Source: Engraulis encrasicolus
Lineage: Eukaryota > Chordata > Actinopteri > Clupeiformes > Engraulidae
DNA length: 64,000 bases
Direction: 5' to 3'
Assembly: GCF_034702125.1 (NCBI RefSeq)
Contig: NC_085861.1
Coordinates: forward strand, 57,996,350 to 58,060,349
The translations under genes were made by a program, and so were the position numbers. The notes below the pieces were generated by a model. The model saw only the letters and a list, made by a program, of their open reading frames with translations. It was not told the origin of the DNA and did not search any database. Shown here piece by piece: positions 22,225 through 33,170 of the stretch. The first letter of the stretch is position 1. The number at the start of each line of letters is the position of its first letter.

Positions 22225-22457
22225 GGTCTAACATGTAAACTCTGCATTAAACTTTTAACACCACATCAAACCTAAGATGTCTGATTCAACTTTTCCTCTC
22301 CAGTCTGTACAGGTTAATGGCATACAGGCAGTTCACTCTCTGGGCAAGAGGACACCTGGGGAGGAGAAACAGGATGCCAATACCAGCCTGCGTTGTAACC
22401 ACCATACGGCACCTATACCCATCGCCACAATATCATGGATTTGAATACTCTTTTTAA
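20813..22457 (+). pseudogene. P2X7 receptor C-terminal-domain-like gene (two exons)
   Basis: Exon 1 (20813-21201, donor GTAAAT) and exon 2 (22304-22457, acceptor CTCTCCAG) join in frame through a split serine codon. After an acidic start (MEDEVERFSES) comes a Cys-rich part (NIDWCMCNHCQPMC, SRCCLE, CIT) and, after the junction, LYRLMAYRQFTLWARG, GRRNRMPIPACVV and IRHLYPSPQYHGFEY. These match the order in the zinc-binding cytoplasmic 'ballast' domain of P2X7: WCxCGxC..CC..CIT..YRxxAYRxF..LPSCxxxxIRxxFPxxxxxYxGF. There is no channel or membrane segment, so it is a stand-alone soluble version, as known in fish and invertebrates. One in-frame TGA (20930-20932) lies before the Cys-rich core, so it is broken, or starts downstream. 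It converges on the transposase gene. The intron holds an (ATT)n repeat. Confidence 0.8.
22148..22221. repeat. (ATT)n microsatellite
   Basis: An almost pure run of ATT/TTA over about 70 bp in the intron of the P2X7-C-like gene. Confidence 0.95.
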
Positions 22458-22672
22458 ATCAAATAATAACTATATTATATGTCCAAGACTTCAATTTGAA
22501 CCACATTCTTTTGCACTTAACATTTGGAATGTGACAGAATTATTATATTAGCCCACATTACATTAATGAAACCATGCAAGTATCATTTGTTTTGTATTGT
22601 GATTGTTTATCGATCCTGTGTGTGATTTTGTTTTTATTTAGGAGCTCCTGGTGCAAATCGGCTGAGATGCCT

Positions 22673-24022
22673 TCACATTGAAAAGGCCTTCTCAGGCTTT
22701 ACAACACCTTTGTGCTGTGCCAGTGTGACCACTGGGTCGGGGTTTGACTGTTGCAGTGCTGCTCGGATGGAAACAGATCTGCACCTCTTGACTACGCCTG
22801 ACACAATGTCCTTCCTAAAACTATAGTCCTTGTTCACTTTCCTGGGAGTGGTGATGTAGTGTTGTGCTCCCTTTGAGAACTGGTGTTTGAATTGTATCTC
22901 TGTTTTCTCTTTTTTATCTTTTCTTTTTGCCATTTGTCTGTTGGAATTGACATTGTGATCTATTGCAGCAATCTGGAGGCGTGCTTCGAAACTTTCCTTT
23001 AGGAATTTCTTCCTTTTCGTGGCATATTTGGTGTACAGGGAGTGAAGTGACTCAAGTTGGCCTGTGTGTACACATTCACATGTTTTCTCCAGTTTCTTCA
23101 GGAGGACCTTGTCCAGAACCACCTTCTGCAGGACTTCAAAAGCAGCTGAGTCAGGCTGTAACCAGGGATGCATTCTTTCTTCCTCAGCTGTGTAAGGTGC
23201 ATGTTCACACTTGGTCATCGTTTCTCCACAGGTCCACTCGTGAACATTTGTGATGTGGAGCAAGTCTTGGAGAAAGTCTGTAGCCAACACGGACACTGAC
23301 ACACCATGCTCCTTCAGCTGTGATTGGCACCTCTCCATGCCCTCTACCTCCAACCAATAGCTATTTTTTTTTACTTCCGTCACCTCCACAGTCTCCTGTG
23401 CCAGCACCAGGCCTGAGTTGGTGTCAAGGAGGGAGTAAGTTCCGAATGTGGTATTGTGTCCAGGGCTGTCATATCTACAATCACCACACAGCAGGAGTGG
23501 TTCATCCCCTGCAGCAGCCAGCAGAGACTCATTATGGGTGGTCCATACATTTTGTACCTCCTGTATTATGTAGGCCTTCTCAATGTTGAACCATTCTCGA
23601 CTCGACAAACATTTCAGGCCAATAGGGTCACATATTTCAAGGAAGGGGCTACATTCACTGCCAGTAATACTCTCCTCACTGCTTTCTAGGTGGTCTTCCC
23701 TCATTTCAAAATCCTCATCTGACTCCTCCTCTTCCATTGCATTACCCTCATCTAAGTTATCCCACTCTGTGTCACTTGAGCAGGCAGCAGGCTTTGGTGC
23801 TGGCAAGGGTGTTAAGTCCCGCACTGGCTTGCTGTAAGGATGGTCATGGCTAATCCAACTGTCAATGTTGCCTGTCATTGTGCCTTTACTGTACTGATGC
23901 ACTTCATCAGTCTGTGTGCCTACACTCACGGTTTTAGGTAGGCCTAATTGATGTTCTTGCAGAATGTCACACTCAGTAGTACTTTCACCGTCTACCTCAA
24001 AATGAATGGATGTATGCCTGAC
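22673..24022 (-). pseudogene. DDE transposase exon (IS4EU/ISL2EU-like), internally deleted
   Basis: The exon starts at 24022 after a good acceptor (TATTCTTTATTTCTGTAG on the - strand) in phase 0 and is open for 449 codons to a TGA at 22673. Numbered from the GTG at 23929: SVGTQTDE near residue 2, an acidic Ser/Glu stretch at 53-92, the first catalytic block [20 protein letters not shown] at 148-167, and the second, SVLATD, at 213-218. Right after this the frame jumps to [14 protein letters not shown], although relatives have a longer conserved block between; this looks like an in-frame deletion near 23275. Conserved C-terminal parts follow: EVVLDK-like VVLDKVLL at 270-277, [15 protein letters not shown] at 288-302 and [13 protein letters not shown] at 316-328. 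The protein would cut and paste the 20524-25387 element; this copy is probably catalytically dead. Confidence 0.82.
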
Positions 24023-24922
24023 CTACAGAAATAAAGAATATGTTTGCAGTTCAAAGGCATTTGTTTGCTTGTGTTGATTTTATACTAAGGTGATATACTG
24101 TGTAATGTGTAGATCTATTTTAGGAGTGTGTGTTGTTTTATTCAGTAGTAAAATAATCTAAATGCTTCATTCTTCCTTTGTGAAGTTGTAGTTATACTTA
24201 TCTTTATATGTCAGATTTTGATACTTGAATGGGAAATAAGCTATCCTATAATGATGATGTATAGAGGGTAAATGACTGGTTAAAAATTGTTGGGTTTGCC
24301 ATTTGGTGTAATGCAACAAGACATTAAGTCTACTAAATATAGGCTACATATTATGGATTTGTTGGGTTGGGTACTATCAGAGAGGGTTTATATAGGTAGA
24401 AAGGCTATGGCACTGAAAGCCAAACAACTATTAAATAACTGCACCCAAGCCTGTGGCCTAAAATTTTAAAGAAAGGTTGGAAGTTTAAATGTATCCTGAC
24501 ATGCCCACTAGCGGGCATGGTGTAGTAGATGGAGGTAGCGATCGCCCGACATTTAGTCTTAACCCACCCCAAGTAAATAAAAACCTGTTAACAACTGTGG
24601 TGGGCGATAGCTGGAAAGGTGCAAGTGTTCAAAGCTAACATGGAATTGCACAATGTTTTTATTACCCTTGGTGATTAATTTAGCATTTAGTCTGTCTTTC
24701 ATACTATCGTAGGCTACCTGAAGTTGTTCTACTAGATGAGTGCGCCGTTGTCGTCTTTTCAGGCGCAGCGCAATTTTGGCAGGGCCAAAGTTACGTTGCC
24801 ATACGTTGTAAAATTGAACACAGAGGGGGTTGCGTCCAATTTAAGCCTGTTTGTGGACCTAGTCACTAGACGGTGATGGATCAAATATCTTTTCCTCTAT
24901 GTAATCTTCATCCAAAAAATGG

Positions 24923-25141
24923 TCACTGCAGACCGGCATAGTTGTTGACAGGAGGGTTTTTCCACTTTAGCGCGGCCAACAAACGGTGGAGGACCGTTTT
25001 GCGCTTCAAGGGCAGGTGATGGAAATGAACTGCCTTGCTCTTACTCACCTTTAAACGGTAAAATGTATTCTTGCAGCCAGGTGCAATACAATAATGCCCT
25101 CCCTTTGTCCTCTGCTTATTACCGTTCTCCATAATAGTCAA
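24923..25141 (-). CDS. THAP-domain first exon of the transposase
   Basis: From ATG at 25141 the exon reads a short lead, then GGHYCIAPGCKNTFYR (C18 and C23, the CxxxxC half of a THAP C2CH finger), AVHFHHLPLKRK (the THAP HFHxxP motif) and LLAALKWKNPPVNNY. A donor is likely near 24934 (TATGCCG/GTCTGC), because THAP proteins then continue with the CxxH half, not found in frame. This is the DNA-binding N-terminus expected to recognise the element's TIRs. About 900 bp of intron separate it from the DDE exon; the intermediate exon encoding the second finger half was not located. Confidence 0.75.
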   Translation of the reverse strand: MTIMENGNKQRTKGGHYCIAPGCKNTFYRLKVSKSKAVHFHHLPLKRKTVLHRLLAALKWKNPPVNNYAGLQ

Positions 25142-25387
25142 ATCTCTAAATGTCGTTGTGTCCGTCTCCGATGCTTGCTACTGTAGAATTTCCAAGGCAA
25201 CACACCCAGTGATGTAGCGTTCTGCCGTGGAACATCATGGCGCTACACAGTTGCAAAAATGTATCTTTCTGAAACTTATTATATTTTAACCAGTGTCACT
25301 AACACTATTAAGGCAACTCGAATGGATAGACTAAGACTCAATATTTCTAATGAGGACAACTTTGTCTAGTGTTTCATGTCCACTTTA

Positions 25388-26299
25388 AAGATTTGGCGCC
25401 CCCTAGTGGTAAACTGTGCACCCAGTAATGAACAAAGACAACGAAGACAAACTCATTCACATCATTATGTGGCAGAGGTAGGCGTAATGATAATAAAACA
25501 TATTTTTATATGACATTTCCCTATGAATACAAGGGGGATAATGATTAATTGAATTAGATAATGTGATAGTAGCACCAGCTCTCTTGAATCCCCACCACAG
25601 GTCAGTTCCCATGTTTATTCCAGAACAGACTGCTGCAAGATTTCTCACAAAGAGCTGCACTCAAATAATTAAGAACAATATCTGTAGTAAAAAACGCACC
25701 AGCTTTCCAACAAATTTGTTTCAACAAGAGTCCTTTAGTGTTAGTGTGTGGGGCCATTTGTTGCTCTGGTAAGATGTGTGTCAAAATTGACCCCCCCCCC
25801 CTTTTTTTTTTGCGTTCTGGACATATTGTAATTGACCAGCCTCCCCTGTTTGACAGACTGCCAGCCGTCACTGATGTCCATGTATAATTTTATACAGTGA
25901 GACCAAAGACAAATGTTATGCTTGCCTGTGTCTATTCTATTCTATCCTATCTACAGGCTCATTTCAACTGACTTACAGTGCTAATAAAAAGTCTAAATCT
26001 CAGGTTTTGTGATGTAAAAAAAAATGTCAAGACAAATAATTTCACAATCACTATTTAACACTTATATTAAAATGTAAGCTTTTCTTTTATATTAACTAGG
26101 GGTGGGCAAACATGAAAATCTTTAATCGCATTAACTCAATGACTTTCTGTGATTAATCACCATTAATCGCATAGCGCGCGGAACCCAAATATGCATTCAA
26201 AAGCCGCTTCAAAAGCACCAATTTATTTGAAAATGTCAGATTACCAAATCACTGAATACACTGTAATTATCATATATCACAGACGACCACAGAATGAAA
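25388..26299. other. msh5 intron, mostly unassigned; hAT-like end at 26097
   Basis: Contains a C-run/T-run at 25791-25811. At 26097 TAGGGGTGGGCAAACATG followed by repeated TTAATCGC words resembles one end of a hAT element; the partner end was not found. No genes were recognised. Confidence 0.4.
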
Positions 26300-26697
26300 T
26301 GGAATCTTTGCTTTTTTTTTTTTTTTTTTTTTTTTTAAAGACGTGGGCAGGAGACAGAAGAGTGTGTGTGTGTGTGAAAGAAGTGAAAGCCCATTGGGAA
26401 ACTCCAAGTCCCATTGTCATTGTGACACAGCACTCCACAGCACACAAGTGAACACTGCACACTGCACACAACGAAATTGCATTTATGCCTCACCCGTGCA
26501 AGGGGGCAGCCCTCAGTGGCGCCACATGGGGAGCAGTGCGGTGGGACGGTACCATGCTCAGGGTACCTCAGTCATGGAGGAGGATGGGGGAGAGCACTGG
26601 TTGATTACTCCCCCCACCAACCTGGCGGGTCGGGAGTCGAACCGACAACCTCTGGGATGCAAGTCTGACGCCCTAACCGCTCACCCATGACTGCCCA
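26300..26697 (-). mobile_element. tRNA-derived SINE
   Basis: Read on the - strand from 26697: GGGCAGTCATGGGTGAGCGG (A-box region), then GGTTCGACTCC (B box, 26633-26643), a tRNA-unrelated body, a TG-rich 3' part with TGTCACAATGACAATGGGA, and finally an A-rich tail (the T run at 26312-26336 on +). The order tRNA head, body and A tail defines a SINE; it resembles fish V-SINE-type elements. It is not a working tRNA gene. Confidence 0.8.
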
Positions 26698-27716
26698 TTT
26701 TTTTTACAGACTATCTATATTTACATTTTCTAAGATGAAGTAGACCAATCATAATCATAATTTGCATATGTAAGCTACTGTAACCTGTGTATGCGTATAT
26801 CTATCTTTCAAAACAGAAATGGGCCTATTTCTATTATTATTTCTATCAAATTATTGTAGAGGAGAGTATTATTTTTGCATACAATTATTAAACTGGGGTA
26901 TTTAAGATTAGAGTATCATCATTATTGCATACAATTATTAAACTAGGCGATTGAACTGAAACGGAAATATTAGAAACTCAAATTAGGATAGTCTACATGG
27001 GCCTACAAGAAACAAAACTTGTCACTTGAAATGAATTAGGCAAGCAGGCGTGTGTCTGAAATGCCCTTCCTTCCCTCTCTGTCAAGAGCGTGGAGTAGGC
27101 TACCATCCACTCTCCGTCCTCATCTGCTGCTATTATCTGGTGTTGCAGCGACTAGAAACTAATCGACTGACTGCTGGCAGCAATTAGCCTACAACTTTCA
27201 AAACAATAACATTGACATTAACAGGTACTATAGACTCACCTACATGACAAAACAATAACATAAACGCTGACAATGTGAGGTTGCTGATGTCGGCTAAACT
27301 TACGCCAGCATGAGAGAGAATTTTAAATTTGGCGATGACATTCTGTTTTCAAAACTGACATCGGCCGCTTCCCTTTCCACTTCAGGACCACCATTATTCA
27401 ACAGTTTCCACAACCTCACTGATCACAATTGCTTCATCTCTAAAGCCAGGGCTTAGAATAACGAAATTAGCACAACAGAAAAGGCTAATAAGCCGTAATG
27501 GAAATACTGAGAAGACATGAAATCACGCGGGGGAGTTGGGAGGATATGGTGAATTGTGCTCAAGATTGAACATGCTAGACGTTAAACGCCAAATCACGAC
27601 AAAAAGTGCAGGTCAATGTGAGCAAATATTGCTTATTACCTATCCTACCTGATCTACACAGTTGCCGCTATACCCCAAAATGTAAGGTAGCACAACTAAA
27701 CAGTAGGTAGAAGATG
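26698..27716. other. msh5 intron, diverged repeat
   Basis: No gene was found. Parts of 27290-27690 (CAGCATGAGAGAGAATTTTA, CATCGGCCGC, ACAGTTGCCGCTA, GGTAGCACAACT) recur in the same order at 30260-30400, so both flanks of the hAT at 27725-30051 carry related sequence. Confidence 0.45.
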
Positions 27717-27724
27717 GGGTAGCC

Positions 27725-30051
27725 CAGGGGTGTCAAACATACGGCCCGCGGACCGCATCCGGCCCGCCAGAGGGTTCCATCCGGCCCGGATATAAAAAAA
27801 AAAATTATTATTATTATTTTTTTTTTTAAAATGAAATGCCCTCGGGGCAAAATCGAGACCTGCATGACATTAACCCAATGGTCCCTCTGTTACACTGTAC
27901 AGTGAGTCCAATATGTATTTAATCCCTTGCTGATTTTGTTGGTTTGCCTACTAACAAAGACATGATCAGTCAATAAATGTTATGATAATATGTATTCTAA
28001 TATGGAGAGACAGAATATCAAAAAGAAAATCCAGAAATTAACTGAAGAGAATATATATTAATTCATTTCCATTTCATCGAGCAAAATAAGTATTTGATCC
28101 CCTGCCAACTGATTACAGTTCCGGGCCGACAGACCATATGGGCACTTCCGATCAACTTGTCATGTGAATTAAAGACAGCTGCACATACTAACATGCATAA
28201 AAGACACATTGAATCAGCAGAATCAGTCCATAGTATGAGTGAATCAGTCACACTCCAACCTCACCAGCATGGGAAAGGCCAAAGAGTGGTCAAATGATAT
28301 CAGGGACATGATTTTAGACCTGAACAAAGATTAAATGGGCTGCAAAGCCACAAGAAAGAGACTGGGTATTAATGACCCAGCTGTTGATGCATTTCTTCCA
28401 AAATGTGAGGAATACAAAATGGCTATCCATCAGCCTGTCTGGGGTTCTATACAAGATTTTACCTTTTGTAGGGATTTGATAATCATGAGAACAGAAAGAA
28501 ATCACCCTAGAGCTGTACGGGATGAACTAGGCAATGATATCAAAACTACTGGGACCAAAATCACTAAGAAAACTGCTGGTAGCACTTAATGCCACAGATG
28601 TTTAAAATCCTGTTGTGCACACATGGTACCTCTACTTCAGAAGGAACCTGTGCCGTCCCACTTGAGGTTTGCTAACGGACATCAGACTGGTTTAGGATAT
28701 GATAAGGAGGTGCTGTAGTCAGATGAAACCAAAATAAAGCTGTTTGGCATTATCACAATTCAATGTGTTTTGAGAAAGAGTACTGCTGTCTATGATACCA
28801 AGAACACCCTCCTCACCATCATGCATGAAAGTGGTATCATTATGGTTTGAGGGTGTTTGCCTGGCCAAGGCACAGGGCAACTTCATATCGTCAACGAATG
28901 GATGGAGGGAGACATGTAATGTGCAATCCTGAATGCAAATGTCCTTCCCTCCACCACTACCCTGAAAGGTGGGCCATTGTTGGATCTCCCAACATGACAA
29001 TAATACACAACATACAGTCAAAGCAACGAAGGAGTGGCTCAATAAGAAGCATATTAAAGTCGTGAAGTGACCTAGACAGTCTCCAAATATTAACCCTATA
29101 GTAATTCTATGGAGAGAACTGAACCTCCCATTTGCCAAGCTACAGCCACAAACTATTAATGTTTTAGAGATAATGTGCAAAGAAAACTGGGCAAAAATAT
29201 TTTCTACTATATGCACAAACATTGTCATCAACTAAAAGAAGCATCTGACCTCAGTGCTTGACAACTAGGGCTTTGCCACAAAGCACTTTATCTTCTTTAG
29301 CTAGAGGGGTCAAATACTTATTTGCCTAAATTAAATACAAATAAATTAAAATATATTATTTTAAATTATTTTCTGGAATTTCATTTTGATATTCTGTCTC
29401 TCCATGTTTGAATACATATTATCATGAATTTATAGACTGATCATGTCTTTATTAGTGGACAAACTGGCAAAATCAGCAAGGGATCAAATACATATTGGAC
29501 TCACTGTATATATGTAGTAAAGTGCACATCACACTTTTATTATAAATAGTGAATTTGTACTGTAACAGGTATTTGATAAAGCTCATATATTATAGACCTC
29601 ATATATAGAGATAAAATGTTAATACTTCTTATTCGCATTGTATTGGTATTGGTTGTAATTAAATAATAAATATAATTGGATTTGTATTGGTTCCTATTAA
29701 GCTCAAACTGGAAACGGGATGTTAGAATGCGTGAAAATGCAGGAAATTACATATAAGAAATACAACATTTTCTGGGGGAAAACCCCCAAACCCCCTGCCA
29801 AAATGAACTGTCCCATATTTAATTAATTGACGGTTGGCAATGAATGAATGAACTCAAGGAAATTTTGCATAGGATTATCAGTATTGCATTGCTTTCTACA
29901 TATTCAACACACTTAAAACGTGATAGTACTGAACACTAATCCTCTGCTTTAAGTTTTTTTTTTTTTTTGCGATGATGTTACTAATGCGGCCCGCTTGAGG
30001 TCCTCATGGGTTGTATGCGGCCCCCGGACCAAAATGAGTTTGACATCCCGG
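27725..30051. mobile_element. hAT element interrupted by a Tc1-like element
   Basis: The ends CAGGGGTGTCAAAC and GTTTGACATCCCGG form a TIR, with GGCCCGC-rich subterminal sequence at both ends. The duplication GGGTAGCC is exact (27717-27724, 30052-30059). A complete Tc1-like element occupies 27898-29508. No hAT transposase remains. Confidence 0.88.
27898..29508 (+). mobile_element. Tc1-like element, full length, dead transposase
   Basis: The TIR CAGTGAGTCCAATATG / CATATTGGACTCACTG is flanked by TA on both sides (27898-27899, 29507-29508). The transposase starts at ATG 28269 (MGKAKEWSNDIRDMILDLNK, the usual N-terminal HTH) but stops at once (TAA near 28332). Further decayed blocks follow: SDETKIKLFG near 28720, a DNDPKH-like block near 28995 and a SPDLNPI-like block near 29075, with stops and frame changes. 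A short relic of the same family abuts msh5 at 36012. Confidence 0.85.
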
Positions 30052-30059
30052 GGGTAGCC

Positions 30060-30429
30060 TATTATTGGTGCTTGTGAATATTTCATCCTCTCAATGCGCC
30101 GCAGTGCCTGAGTGTGCCAGACCATTTTGAGTGGATTGATTGCTTTGTGCATCAAGCAAGCAAGCCTGTCTCATTTTTTGTGAAATGGCAAGATAATGTT
30201 ACACCTACATGTGTGAGTCAAACAGACATGAACAACATTGTAATGAAGTGTGTCCCGTAACGTCAGCATGAGAGAGGTGGAATTTTACATTTGCCGACGG
30301 CATTCTGTCTTCAAAACTGGCGCATCGGCCGCCTCCCCTAATATTGCAGGCTATTACCTGATCCACACTGCCGCTACCACAAAAACAAGGTAGCACAACT
30401 TAATACTATTACTATATATCTAGTATACC
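30060..30429. other. msh5 intron, diverged repeat
   Basis: Continuation of the host of the hAT at 27725; 30260-30400 resembles 27290-27690. No gene. Confidence 0.45.
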
Positions 30430-30431
30430 TC

Positions 30432-30463
<32 letters not shown>

Positions 30464-30471
30464 TATATACA

Positions 30472-30519
<48 letters not shown>

Positions 30520-30553
30520 TGTATATATATATATATATATAATATATACAGTA

Positions 30554-30585
<32 letters not shown>

Positions 30586-30590
30586 AGGAA
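30430..30590. repeat. (TA)n microsatellite
   Basis: Alternating TA with TACTGTATATA and TACAGTATATA interruptions that mirror one another, so the block can fold into a long hairpin or cruciform. Confidence 0.95.
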
Positions 30591-30740
30591 TGTACTAAGC
30601 AAAATCAGACAGTTGTTAGACATTTATTCGCAAATGTCTTGGTCATGCACAATAAGGGATTTATTACCAATATAACCTTAGTAAGGACCTAGTAGACCTA
30701 GAGTTCTATTTATGAGTAAGCAGTAAGGGCCAAAATACAA
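30591..30740. repeat. Interspersed repeat, also at 36653-36780
   Basis: GTACTAAGCAAA, ACAGTTGTTA, CATGCACAATAAGGGATTTA and AAGGACCTAGTAGACCTAG occur in the same order at 36653-36780 in direct orientation. At 36653 they lie inside a GGTAACAC-ended element, so this is probably a fragment of that family. Confidence 0.7.
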
Positions 30741-30814
30741 TGTGTATAAGCTCCTGGTTAACTGTGTGAACAAACCCTGAACAGTGTGAAAACAGATGTG
30801 GAATAAGGGTCCCT

Positions 30815-31605
30815 ATTCTAAAATGATGCATTGCTCAGCCCAGATTGCTTATGGTCCCCGCACTACCTAGCCCCCACCCCACCCCACCCCACCCCTGATT
30901 CTGCCTCAGTCTAATGAGATTTGTAGATCTCACTTATTGCACTCAGTGTGTATATGTGTAATAGGAAAGATTATATAGCAAGGATTGGACGTAAACTTCT
31001 CAATGACGGTGGGGTGGTGAGATGTCATTTTTTCATACACCAATTAGTTTTAAATGTAAAAACCATACAATGAATGCAGAATGTAACAATGAGAAATAGT
31101 TTGGATGCGAAACTAAGCTGTTCCTTTGTGATAAAGGAACAGAGCTGGGTAGGTTGTCTGTTGGCCTAGATTGCGTACCCATCATGCACTGTACTTCTTG
31201 AAGCAAATGTTCTCAAACATTAACTTAATTATCACAAAGGAATAGTTTATTTTCGCTTCAAAACTAATATTCTAATGTTCTGCATTTATTTTGGGGGTTT
31301 TTACAATTAAAACTTAGTGGTACATGAAAAAAATCACATCTCACCAACCCACCGTCATTGACAAGTGTATGTTCAATCCTTGCTATATAAAAGCTCCTGT
31401 TACCTCATCTGCATTAGTGTGAACAAGAGGAAATTGGATGTCTTCATAGAAAGAGTAAGAATTATTTAATATACCCTTACACTTTGCTGATATGGGGGCG
31501 CTAGGTAGTGTGGGCCTGGGTGGTGAGGGGGCCCTAGGTAATGATGCGGGACTTTGGTAGTGTGGGGGCCCTAAGCCATCTGGGGTGAGCAATGCATCAC
31601 TTTAT
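30815..31605. mobile_element. Foldback element, ~0.8 kb
   Basis: The sequence AATGATGCATTGCTCAGCCC at 30818 is mirrored by GGGTGAGCAATGCATCA near 31585. Further pairs are the CCCCGCACTACCTAG / CTAGGTAGTGTG words, GCAAGGATTGGAC / CAATCCTTGC, and TTCCTTTGTGATAA / TTATCACAAAGGAA around the centre near 31175. Target duplication not defined; no coding. Confidence 0.7.
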
Positions 31606-33170
31606 ATATATTACACTTTATATAGATAGATTTCCAGGCAACGTCACACGGTAACAAAAAGGTAACAACTGCGCATGCGAGGGGCAGAAAGCCGCGCAGT
31701 TCAATATTGTTTTCTATCGACGCTGTGGATAACTTGTCTAAGAAAGTGGGATTTTAAGATGCTGATCTATTTTCAACTGTATTTGCAGAGTTAGTTATGT
31801 GATCGGGATGATTTGTATACCTTGCACAGGGCATCCGTTTTTTAGGAAATGTAGGTTTTAATGAGTTTAAAGGTTTTTTGTGATAAAGCAGGTTGTTGCA
31901 CCATAGCATTTGATGTATTGTTATTGTAACAGACTTTAGCACTGTCTTAATACTATTGATTATACACTGGAGAGGGCATTCATATTGTTAATAACCGAAT
32001 TACCAACTTCCTACTGTAATTAGATCCTAGTTGTTTTAAAACTGGTAACTTGTTTTAGCAAGCTCACACACTAGTGGTGGTGCTAGCTAGCGAAAGCTAG
32101 CATAAACGATTGCAATGTTGTTATGACACAGATGTTTAAGTTATTAGAGATCTGTTGTCCGTTTTTCATCTCCTTACAATTGAAATACAAAATGTAGATT
32201 AATCTACAAGTAGAGTCTTGAGATCTAGTAGCAATGCAACATCAGAAATGGGCTGATTTTGTCCAGGTAATGTAGCGCGCTAGCTAGCTAGCAACGCTTA
32301 TTGAGATTCGGTAGGTAGCATTGCTAACAAGCTGTACTGTTTCAAATGGTTTATATGTCAGGTCATATATTCAACAATACCCCCCTTTCAACTTAAATTT
32401 ACATTTTATGTAAGATGGGAGACTCATGTCTGACTTGGAGGTAGTGGTTAGTTGTCCAGCTAACACGCTAACGTTCGTTGCTAGCTAGCTAGCTAACGTG
32501 TTGTTATTAGATTAGATTAGTTCAAATTCACCAGGTTATTTATTTGGTACGGTCGCCTTTCCGTTTAAATGCCGGTTAATCAAGTGTATGAACATATATT
32601 CTATGAACAACTATCTGCCAAAAGTCGCACAAGCAGATGTTTACATTTTGTATGTATCTCGTCAAGTCTGCACCAAGCACAAACAGCACACTGCCTGAAG
32701 TTGTAAGCACTCCTGTTATGGCACATGAATGATCGTTTTACATCCAAGCAAGATCCTTTGCCCTCTCGCTCACTCCCCCCTTTCCCTCAATGTAGTGTAC
32801 AAAACATCAGAGAAGAAACGTTGTCACCTTTGATCAAGCACGTTTTTACCAACATCAGTGTCAGCCCATTGGCAGCCTTCAGATGTAATGCTATTAGCAC
32901 TGTAAATATCCTGCCTTTTTATCATGAAACCTAGACCTAGGAAAGGCTCTAGGTGGCAAAATTACGATTGGGGATGGGTCGGGAGAGTGTGTACCGGCCG
33001 TTTTTTATTTAAAAAAGAGCAACTAGCAAAATAATAAAAAGTAACACACGTAGATTTTAACAGAGCTGTATACTGTTTTTCTATGGCCGTAGAAGCCTTT
33101 CTGCCCCTTGTCGCCGTGCGCAGGCGCGCTGTTAGTAAACATGAAATCTATCTATATACACTTATATATA
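31606..33170. mobile_element. Candidate TIR element, ~1.55 kb
   Basis: ACACTTTATATAGATAGATTTC near 31612 is mirrored by GAAATCTATCTATATACACT at 33147-33166, and inward GGGGCAGAAAG pairs with CTTTCTGCCCC. The interior carries repeated GCTAGC words (32085-32290, 32480). No transposase frame was recognised. Confidence 0.5.

Larger units (their letters stand above)
20524..25387. mobile_element. 4.9-kb THAP-DDE transposon with a P2X7-C-like passenger gene
   Basis: The 17-bp TIRs TAAAGTGGACATGAAAC and GTTTCATGTCCACTTTA are perfect complements. Inside are two genes arranged tail to tail: a P2X7 C-terminal-domain-like gene on + (20813-22457) and a THAP-plus-DDE transposase on - (25141 to 22673), with 215 bp between stop codons. 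THAP plus a GDxRxDSPG catalytic block points to the IS4EU/ISL2EU-like families; I cannot decide between them by eye. Both genes have damage, so this copy is probably inactive. The flanking duplication is too short or A/T-rich to define. Confidence 0.8.

Noticed and set aside
22963..23837. Open frames of 77-96 codons on the + strand
   Set aside because: They are opposite-strand shadows of the transposase exon at 22673-24022.
26633..26697. tRNA gene on the minus strand
   Set aside because: A and B boxes are present, but the sequence continues into a SINE body with an A tail.
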